Assembly (NCBI GenBank): GCA_015478945.1
Contig: JABUQX010059976.1
Span: forward strand, 37,501-47,500
DNA: 10,000 bases
Direction: 5' to 3'
Source of the DNA: Trachelipus rathkii
Taxonomy: Eukaryota; Arthropoda; Malacostraca; Isopoda; Trachelipodidae
Shown piece by piece: positions 1-10,000 of this stretch (position 1 is its first letter; each line of letters begins with the position of its first letter). The translations under genes and the position numbers were made by a program. The notes under the pieces are model-generated. The model was given only the letters and a program-made list of their open reading frames with translations. It made no database searches and was not told where the DNA came from.

Positions 1-48
<48 letters not shown>

Positions 49-67
49 AGATATAGTTTTATGTATA

Positions 68-98
<31 letters not shown>
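1..98. repeat. (AT)n microsatellite, two tracts
   Basis: Uninterrupted TA dinucleotides run from the window edge to 45. After a short interruption a second tract runs at about 72-98. The first is cut by the window edge, so its true length is unknown. The following 99-227 is AT-rich unique sequence in which I recognise nothing. Confidence 0.97.
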
Positions 99-100
<2 letters not shown>

Positions 101-220
101 CCGAGTTAGTAAAGATTGGTTTAATAATAAGATATATTTTATCAATTTGTAAGATATTAATATAAAGATCTTCCCGTTTTTCGCTTTAATTTTAATTTGT
201 TTTCCAATTAATATTTTCAG

Positions 221-371
<151 letters not shown>

Positions 372-860
372 TAGAGGTCGGGGAAATCGATTCTGAGATC
401 GTTGAGGCTTATGAAGCAGGGAATCCAAATCAATTGCCGACATGCCATGGAATTTCCTAAGATTATTTGATTTTCTACATTTGATGGGTCAAATTATTGG
501 TTTCTTGGTGTGGTGAGAACAATTTTGAGGTCATCTTGGCTAATATTCGTGCTTTAGAAGGGTTAGGAACAAGTCTTATAACCCACACTTTTCTTCACCC
601 CTCAATTTAGGTGAGTTCTAGTTCACGTATCTTCTTCAAACTTAGTTCCCCATACGAGGGTAACGTAACGCAAGGTTACATTGTCGAGCACTCCCCGGAA
701 GGGGGTGCAGGCCCCTCCAAAATAGCAAAACTCTCGTAGATAGGTGAAATTTGGAGGGTGCATAGAAGAAAATGAATGAATTAGAGTCCATAGCTTGAGT
801 TTGGTACCTTATGGAATGAGCCGGTACGATGCGGTGTAGTGTCGAGTTAATAAACATACG
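372..860. other. Unique, comparatively GC-rich segment, unassigned
   Basis: This is the largest low-repeat segment in the left part of the window and is visibly richer in G+C than its surroundings, especially at 640-850. A 71-codon minus-strand frame covers 642-857, but its product has no domain I recognise and no splice or promoter context supports it. Several inverted repeats cluster at 665-762. It could be a worn transposon fragment, a non-coding RNA or a decayed exon; the sequence alone does not decide. Confidence 0.5.
688..762. other. Two overlapping hairpins
   Basis: At 688-708 GCACTCCC and GGGGGTGC pair over 8 bp, with one G-T pair and a 5-nt loop. At 706-762 CCCTCCAAA (713-721) pairs perfectly with TTTGGAGGG (750-758), and outer TGCA arms (706-709 and 759-762) extend the stem across a 3-nt bulge. 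The two helices share bases 706-708, so they cannot both form fully. A smaller GTAAC/GTTAC stem lies just upstream at 665-679. No known RNA family is recognised. Confidence 0.45.
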
Positions 861-2052
<1,192 letters not shown>

Positions 2053-2319
2053 CTCTTCTTTCTATATATGAATATTTTGATTCTTGACACTCACGGGTAA
2101 TGTACTTTTCAAAAGGTAGTAGCTGAAAATAAATAAATAAATAAAAAAATAAACAAAATTAAACAGAGAAATTTAAAAAAAAAAATTTTAAAAAATTATA
2201 AAAAGAAAAAGAAAACAAAGAAAAGAAGAGCTAAGAGCTATCGAATAATCGATTCCCTGACTATTTCTTATGCGTTAAGTGCCTTAGGTCAGGGGACAAT
2301 GGATGGGGCTGTGGAATTG
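2053..2319. other. Unique spacer with A-rich run and hairpin
   Basis: Between two AT tracts lies a short unique segment. The part at 2127-2230 is strongly A-rich and nearly all purine. It is followed by 'aatcgattccctgac' and a CCCTGAC...GTCAGGG inverted repeat (2255-2261 and 2288-2294). The segment ends in 'gtggaattg', followed directly by (TAA)n and then (TA)n. That layout resembles the 3' end of a short retroposon with a simple-repeat tail. I find no convincing pol III A box, so this is only a possibility. Confidence 0.35.
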
Positions 2320-2359
2320 TAATAATAATAATATATATATATATATATCATATAATAAT

Positions 2360-2402
<43 letters not shown>

Positions 2403-2477
2403 ATATATATTAATAATATATAATTAATAATATATAATAATAATATAATAATATATATATGTATATATAATAATAAT

Positions 2478-2508
<31 letters not shown>

Positions 2509-2543
2509 ATAACATATAATAATAATAATATGTATATATATAA

Positions 2544-2583
<40 letters not shown>

Positions 2584-2640
2584 ATAATATATATATATAT
2601 ATAATAATAATATATATATAATAATAACATATATATATAT

Positions 2641-2695
<55 letters not shown>
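2320..2695. repeat. Mixed (AT)n/(ATA)n simple-sequence region
   Basis: About 375 bp made almost entirely of A and T, alternating between TA dinucleotide and TAA trinucleotide runs with a few G or C interruptions. The mixed phase suggests repeated slippage from a (TAA)n seed at 2320. Confidence 0.95.
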
Positions 2696-2699
<4 letters not shown>

Positions 2700-3016
2700 A
2701 AATAACAAACCTAACATGTCATACACTCGAATAAATAAATAGCTAACATTAATAAAGTTCCCAACATCACCAGTTAAATATATCAAACGTTCAAGTTAAA
2801 TTAAAATATACAACACTTTTTCAAACATATCTCTAAAATATTAATGTTAATTTTACATTAACATTGTAATATTAAAAACTAAACAAAAATTTATCTCAAC
2901 CTAACCTAACTGTCATACCGCATTCATTAACAAAGTAACTAACATTAGAAGTTTCAACTTACCAGCAGATGTTAACATAGCAATCTCAATCTTTACTATA
3001 CATAACCGAACGAAAT
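2696..3016. repeat. Tandem-array block B (diverged)
   Basis: The block opens with 'aataacaaacctaacat', which also opens blocks C and D next to their microsatellites. It continues with the array signatures 'ctaacattaataaagttccc', 'acactttttcaaacatatct', 'ttatctcaacctaaccta' and a well-preserved dyad at 2839-2871. The block ends at 'cgaacgaaatattat', where the (TTA)n tract begins. Confidence 0.75.
2839..2871. repeat. Best copy of the array's conserved dyad
   Basis: ATGTTAAT (2844-2851) and ATTAACAT (2857-2864) form a perfect 8-bp inverted repeat around the 5-nt loop tttac. Outer TATTA (2839-2843) and TAATA (2867-2871) add five more pairs across a 2-nt bulge. The same core recurs at 6545-6565. 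Degraded forms lie near 1650, 3740 and 4261. Confidence 0.7.
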
Positions 3017-5985
<2,969 letters not shown>

Positions 5986-6180
5986 AATGCTACACACATA
6001 AACACACACACACATACAGTAAACTCACATCTCTTCTTTAAATGAACCAAATTAAATTTTGTTTTTAAAATTATAAATCAGAATATCTTTTGCCACATGA
6101 GATGGGTAACAAGATTTATTACTTTATCCCCTTTTTTGTTCTTACTTATCATTTGGTTTTATCTTAGACCACACCTTTTG
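5986..6180. other. CA-rich start and duplicated insert segment
   Basis: The array stops at 'gaataaatgctacacacat', followed by a short (CA)n run (5994-6018) and unique sequence. From about 6043 to 6180 it is homologous to 3343-3475, and it leads into (ATT)n in the same way. The 101-codon plus-strand frame at 6097 begins at the ATG equivalent to the one at 3395, but nearly all of it is repeat-encoded. Confidence 0.6.
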
Positions 6181-6954
<774 letters not shown>

Positions 6955-7050
6955 TAGAGGTGTAGCGGATGGTGATTTTTTACTATCCGCGGATGCGGAT
7001 GTGGATAGCTAAAATCACTATCCGCGGATTGCGGATGCGAATAGCGTATA
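6955..7050. repeat. hAT left terminus and subterminal repeats
   Basis: A 12-bp inverted repeat (6955-6966) matches the right end perfectly. After one extra base in the right copy the match continues through GGAT. Within the first 85 bp GCGGAT or its complement occurs seven times. A longer direct repeat, ACTATCCGCGGAT, lies at 6982-6994 and 7017-7029. These are probable transposase binding sites by analogy with Ac and Hermes subterminal motifs; binding itself is inferred. Confidence 0.85.
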
Positions 7051-7084
7051 GTTTAGTTTTTAGAATTCTAGCCACAGGAATTCA

Positions 7085-7109
7085 TATATAATAATATATA
7101 TATATATAT

Positions 7110-7152
<43 letters not shown>

Positions 7153-7182
7153 TGATTATATATATATATATATAATAATATA
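7085..7182. repeat. AT-rich simple repeat inside the hAT element
   Basis: About 100 bp of TA repeats with short ATAATA phase breaks. It separates the left hAT terminus from the LINE fragment. Confidence 0.95.
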
Positions 7183-7185
7183 AGG

Positions 7186-7774
7186 AAGGAAGCGCGAAAT
7201 GTTAAGAATGAGAATGAGGGGAATCTTTGAATCATGAATAGGGATGGTGCTTTTTGTAACTGATGAAAGGATTTGAGGGGAGTGTGGAAAGAATACTTCG
7301 AGAATCTGTATAATATTAACAGTAATGAAAAGGTGATAGTGAATCTGTGTGGGTTTGATGGTGCAGAAAGGAAGTATTTTGGGGATGAGGTCATTAGCAA
7401 GGAGGAGGTAATGGGTAGAGTGAGAATGTTGAAGAATGATAGATCTGCAGGTATAGATGAAATTACTGGTCAAATGATCAAGAACGAGGCGAGATGGTGA
7501 TTGATTTGGTTTGGGAAGTTGTGTAATAAGCGTTTATGGAGGGTATATTTCCAGGGATTGGGGAGAGCAGTATAGTACCTAATATAAGGTAAGGAGATAA
7601 GGAACTGTAGGATTATAGGGGAAATTAGTTTATCGAGTGTTGTAGGGAAAATATATATGCTGTATTTTAGTCGAAAGAGTGCGTCAAGGTCTGAAGGACT
7701 GATTGGTGAAGAACAAGGTGCGTTTAGGAGTGGTAGAGGGTGTGTGGATCAAATGTTTACATTGAAACAAATGA
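7186..7774 (+). pseudogene. LINE (non-LTR) reverse transcriptase fragment, broken
   Basis: This is a remnant of the linker and fingers part of a non-LTR retrotransposon reverse transcriptase. The frame at 7186-7497 gives 'GVWKEYFENLYN', 'ISKEEVMGRVRMLKN' and 'RSAGIDEITGQMIKN', matching the region before and into RT motif 1. A frame change near 7493 continues with 'MVIDLVW', 'AFMEGIFPG' and 'SIVP'. Another near 7620 leads to 'SLSSVVGKIY' and 'EEQGAFRSGRGCVDQMFTL' (7702-7767), the EQ-GFR-GRGC-DQ block of RT motif 2. At least two frameshifts and several in-frame stops are present. The fragment ends abruptly near 7774, before the motif A Asp and the FADD/YADD catalytic box, and the endonuclease domain is absent upstream. 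It resembles reverse transcriptases common in crustaceans and insects, but the clade is not certain. It cannot encode an active enzyme. Confidence 0.88.
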
Positions 7775-8152
7775 CAATTCTTTCGGCACTAGTTCTGCAC
7801 AAATTTTTCGCATATGCAAATTTTTCGTTAAAATTCTATGAACTGCATTTTTATCCACATTAGTTTCTTCTGCAATCACTCTGACACTAAACTGGCGGTC
7901 TCTTTCCGTCACAGCTCTAACTTCCACAAATTTTCATCGTTGTTGACAAGATTGGTTTTCCAACAACGAGGGTCGTTCTTCAACATTTTTCTCGGCCCTC
8001 TTTGAAAGCTTTGTGACACCTAAAAACTATAGAGTTCTCGATAGAGTGGCGTCCCCATAAGCTTCATTTAAAGAACAAAAGGTCTCAGTGGCAAACTTGT
8101 TCCGTTTCACACAGAAATTGATAGCGTACAGCGGTTCAATATTTACCTGCAT
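7775..8152 (-). pseudogene. Mariner-type transposase, N-terminal fragment, broken
   Basis: Read on the minus strand from an ATG at 8150-8152, the translation starts 'MQVNIEPLYAINFCVKRNK' and continues 'FATETFCSLNEAYGDATLSR', then 'FRCHKAFKEGRE'. After a frame change come 'VEERPSLLEN', 'AVTERDRQFSVRVIAEETNV' and 'NAVHRILTKNLHMRKICAEL', ending in 'VPKEL' near 7775. This is the paired helix-turn-helix DNA-binding region of mariner/SETMAR-like transposases; the usual W of the WHK motif is replaced by C. I see frameshifts near 8023-8030 and 7985-7992 and a stop at 7934-7936. Only about 125 of the usual roughly 345 residues remain, and the whole DD34D catalytic domain is missing. The break coincides with the end of the LINE fragment, which lies in the opposite orientation. 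Confidence 0.88.
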
Positions 8153-8156
8153 CGCG

Positions 8157-8257
8157 AAAACGTAACGAGGATAGAAAACACGCCCACACACAAAAAGATG
8201 TAGTGCAAAAACGTAACGAGGTTAGAGCACACACAAATGCATAAACAGATGTAGTGC
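8157..8257. repeat. Tandem duplication of about 50 bp upstream of the mariner ATG
   Basis: Two adjacent diverged copies (8157-8206 and 8207-8257) share 'aaaacgtaacgagg', a CA-rich middle and 'agatgtagtgc' at the end. They lie just 5' of the mariner start codon on the minus strand, so they are probably part of that element's 5' untranslated region. Tandem repeats of this kind may have arisen by slippage. Confidence 0.8.
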
Positions 8258-8396
8258 AAGACTGACTTTATAAATTTGGTTAAAACTGGTATGGATTTGT
8301 AGCCTAGGTAACTAGCTACTCACTCGAATACGTCACGAAGGAGTTACATTACTCAATGGTTTGGGATATTCATAAACTACTTTTGGGAGACGGTAG
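8258..8396. other. Unassigned segment between mariner leader and AT tract
   Basis: About 140 bp of ordinary composition. It may hold the rest of the mariner 5' leader and its terminal repeat, but the other mariner end is deleted, so there is no partner to prove an inverted repeat. Confidence 0.4.
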
Positions 8397-8444
8397 TATA
8401 TATATATATATATATATATATAAATATATATATTTATATATATA

Positions 8445-8488
<44 letters not shown>

Positions 8489-8579
8489 CTATATAATTAT
8501 ATTATTATTTATATAGTATATATTTATATATATATATATATTATATATATATATATATTATATTATTTATATATTATAT

Positions 8580-8623
<44 letters not shown>

Positions 8624-8629
8624 TATTAT

Positions 8630-8662
<33 letters not shown>

Positions 8663-8679
8663 TTATATATATAATAAAT
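8397..8679. repeat. AT-rich simple repeat inside the hAT element
   Basis: About 280 bp of TA runs with frequent TAA and TTA phase breaks, giving many short palindromes. It separates the mariner remnant from the hAT transposase remnant. Confidence 0.95.
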
Positions 8680-8803
8680 ACTTGCTTTACGAGTGCAGGA
8701 GGGTTTGGACCACAACATCTTTTTGCAGTAACCTCTTTCCCAAGTCTCCACAGATTTGGAAAAAGGTCATATATAATAATACTTGAAATTAATAATTCTC
8801 GTA
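8680..8803. other. 3' flank of the hAT transposase remnant
   Basis: A short unique segment downstream, on the minus strand, of the transposase stop codon. It probably represents the original element's 3' untranslated region. No polyadenylation signal stands out. Confidence 0.4.
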
Positions 8804-9342
8804 TTATGCTTCAAAAACAAAAGCTTCTGAGCCCCTTTCAGGGGAGAGTTTGCTTCTCTTTTCGTCGTAAATGAGATTCTGCACAACTGAAAAGAACGCC
8901 TCACATGCTACACTTGTTTTGAAGGCCATGCTAGATTCCTGGCGACTTTCTGCAAAATGTTGAACAACTTTTACAATTATCACGCCAAAAAAACAGTGAT
9001 CTTTATCTGATTCCAAGCTTTTTCTCTTTTGATATTCTTCGACCAATGATAGAGTGTCATTTGACACCCCTGAATAAGACTCTTCTTCTCTGCTAAAAGC
9101 CAAAAGAACGTTCATGGATTCAACAATGATATCGATAACAGATGGTAATTGCGTATCTTTTCTGAGATCTTTTGCTTTTTATTGGCTGGTGATGTTTCTG
9201 CCTTTAGCAGCATTTCATCATTGGCATCCTAAATTAATTTTAACCCTCCTGTAAAATACGTGTTTTCATGAATTTGTTTTGTATCTAGGAACTTTAGAAA
9301 AGTTGCTATGCACATGTGTCCATCGTTCTTGCAGAGTCTGAA
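8804..9342 (-). pseudogene. hAT transposase, C-terminal remnant, broken
   Basis: The last 104 codons (9115 down to the stop at 8804-8806) are open and end in 'ACEAFFSVVQNLIYDEKRSK' followed by 'LSPERGSEAFVFEA'. This is the hAT C-terminal dimerisation block, normally of the form SERxFS..G.I..(D/E)KR..LSPE...L.FL. Upstream in the same frame are 'EYQKRKSLESDKDHCFF' and 'QLPSVIDIIVESMN'. Further upstream a different frame carries 'HMCIATFLKFLD' and 'DANDEMLLKAETSP', which fits the stretch before the dimerisation domain. The two frames are joined by a frameshift near 9150-9185, with a stop at 9229-9231. The usual SER is CEA, and the conserved WW pair is lost. The BED finger, the first catalytic Asp residues and most of the protein are absent, and only about 240 bp, mostly AT repeat, separate the remnant from the right terminal repeats. 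Confidence 0.85.
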
Positions 9343-9398
9343 CATCTATTATCTATCTCCGCAGAGTTGTTTGTCATCCTTGACAATCTTACTTTTTA

Positions 9399-9549
9399 AT
9401 TATATATTATATATATATATTATATATTATATATATATTATATATATATATATTATATTATATATATTATATATATATAATATATTATATATATATTATA
9501 TAATATATAATATATAAAATATAATATAAATATATATATTTTATAATTA
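9399..9549. repeat. AT-rich simple repeat inside the hAT element
   Basis: About 150 bp of TA runs with TTA and AAT breaks. It lies where the N-terminal half of the hAT transposase gene should be, so it marks the probable internal deletion point. Confidence 0.95.
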
Positions 9550-9587
9550 AGGTAGATACACAGTTTCTCATAACTCATAGATGAATA

Positions 9588-9708
9588 CTATCCGCTATCC
9601 GCAAGAAAAACAATGCGGATGCGGTTGCGAATGCGGATAGTGAAAAATGATGTGGATATCCGCATATGCGGATGCGGATGCGGATGCGGATATCCGGCTA
9701 CACCTCTA
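9588..9708. repeat. hAT right terminus and subterminal repeats
   Basis: GCTACACCTCTA (9697-9708) is the exact complement of the left end. Nine GCGGAT/ATCCGC hexamers lie between 9588 and 9696, including four head-to-tail GCGGAT copies at 9668-9691. They also occur in inverted pairs, so this end can fold into a strong hairpin. Confidence 0.85.
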
Positions 9709-9716
9709 GTTCACAT
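9709..9716. repeat. Target site duplication, right copy
   Basis: GTTCACAT follows the right terminal repeat directly and is identical to 6947-6954. Array sequence resumes in phase immediately after it. Confidence 0.95.
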
Positions 9717-10000
9717 CAATAAACCTAACATAGCATACTTGAACTAAGAACATACATACGAATAAACTCTTTCAAAGTACAGTACCAACATTGCCATAAA
9801 TTAGCATATCTCCATTTTTATCATCTCTAACATATTATGTTATTTAATATATATCATAGTAATATAACTGCTAACATTAACAAAGTTCCCTACTTAACAG
9901 CATTAAAGTAGCTAACACTACCTACAAAACTTAATTTAATCTACCTTTTCCGCATGAATAACTACTAACAATGACAAGTTCAGAGGAGTAATATCGCTAA
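9709..10000. repeat. Tandem-array block E, continuation of block D
   Basis: After the hAT element the array continues exactly where block D stopped: 'gttcacatcaata', 'aacatagcatacttgaacta', 'gaataaact', 'catattatgtta', 'ctgctaacattaacaaag' and 'aagtagctaacactacctac' follow in the order seen at 4091-4345. The same higher-order unit is therefore split by the insertion. It runs to the window edge. Confidence 0.88.

Larger units (their letters stand above)
6955..9708. mobile_element. hAT-superfamily DNA transposon, composite and non-autonomous
   Basis: The element is 2754 bp. It is bounded by TAGAGGTGTAGC at the left and its exact complement GCTACACCTCTA at the right, and flanked by identical 8-bp duplications. 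Both ends carry many GCGGAT/ATCCGC hexamers, resembling the subterminal repeats to which hAT transposases bind. Internally it holds a LINE reverse-transcriptase fragment, a mariner transposase fragment and a C-terminal hAT transposase remnant, with three long AT-rich tracts between them. The hAT coding remnant is on the minus strand, so the right end is the 5' end of the original element. The N-terminal transposase half is missing and the rest is broken, so the element cannot move itself. The clean ends and duplication suggest movement in trans after the interior had already been scrambled. Confidence 0.9.

Noticed and set aside
642..857. 71-codon minus-strand frame as a real gene
   Set aside because: No recognised domain, no usable context, and its length is expected by chance in a GC-richer segment; described as unique sequence instead.
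2227..2300. tRNA gene or complete tRNA-derived SINE
   Set aside because: Only a loose B-box-like string is present; no A box at the right spacing and no cloverleaf could be drawn.
2839..2871. Transcription terminator hairpin
   Set aside because: The stem is AT-only apart from one pair, no gene lies upstream, and it recurs as part of the tandem array.
7143..7473. Two minus-strand frames (85 and 105 codons) opposite the LINE fragment
   Set aside because: They are shadows of the plus-strand reverse-transcriptase sequence, whose conserved motifs fix the coding strand.
7657..7863. Single 68-codon protein across the LINE-mariner joint
   Set aside because: Only its first part is LINE coding sequence; the rest is antisense mariner read through the joint, so it is a chance fusion.
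6955..9708. Autonomous, functional hAT transposon
   Set aside because: Only a frameshifted C-terminal remnant of the transposase is present, without the BED finger, the first catalytic aspartates and most of the protein.

Overview
This is a gene-poor stretch of a eukaryotic nuclear genome. It is very AT-rich and crowded with (AT)n and (ATT)n microsatellites, tandem repeats and decayed transposable elements. I see no intact host gene, RNA gene, bacterial operon or CRISPR array. The transposon relics (a non-LTR reverse transcriptase, a mariner-type transposase with a helix-turn-helix and a hAT transposase) together point to an invertebrate, perhaps an arthropod. No host gene or RNA supports that more firmly.

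Layout. Positions 1-1404 hold (AT)n tracts around two unassigned unique segments; one (372-860) is richer in G+C and contains nested hairpins. From about 1405 onward the background is an old, diverged tandem array present in five blocks: 1405-1775, 2696-3016, 3595-5985, 6397-6954 and 9709-10000. Its higher-order unit is about 780-810 bp and is made of six shorter blocks, each opened by a variant of ctaacattaacaaagttccc. The array is interrupted by three microsatellite-bearing inserts (1776-2695, 3017-3594, 5986-6396). Two of these share a homologous segment, and all three end against nearly the same array sequence.

The clearest discrete object is a hAT-superfamily transposon at 6955-9708. It has an exact 8-bp target duplication (GTTCACAT), 12-bp perfect terminal inverted repeats (TAGAGGTGTAGC) and dense subterminal GCGGAT/ATCCGC repeats. 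Other units of the same array supply the unoccupied target site. Its interior is a patchwork: a truncated LINE reverse-transcriptase fragment on the plus strand (7186-7774), fused tail-to-tail with the N-terminal part of a mariner transposase on the minus strand (7775-8152), and then a broken C-terminal remnant of a hAT transposase on the minus strand (8804-9342). AT-rich tracts lie between most of these parts. None of the coding remnants can give a working enzyme, yet the ends and the target duplication are clean. The simplest reading is that a composite, non-autonomous element was moved by a transposase supplied elsewhere.
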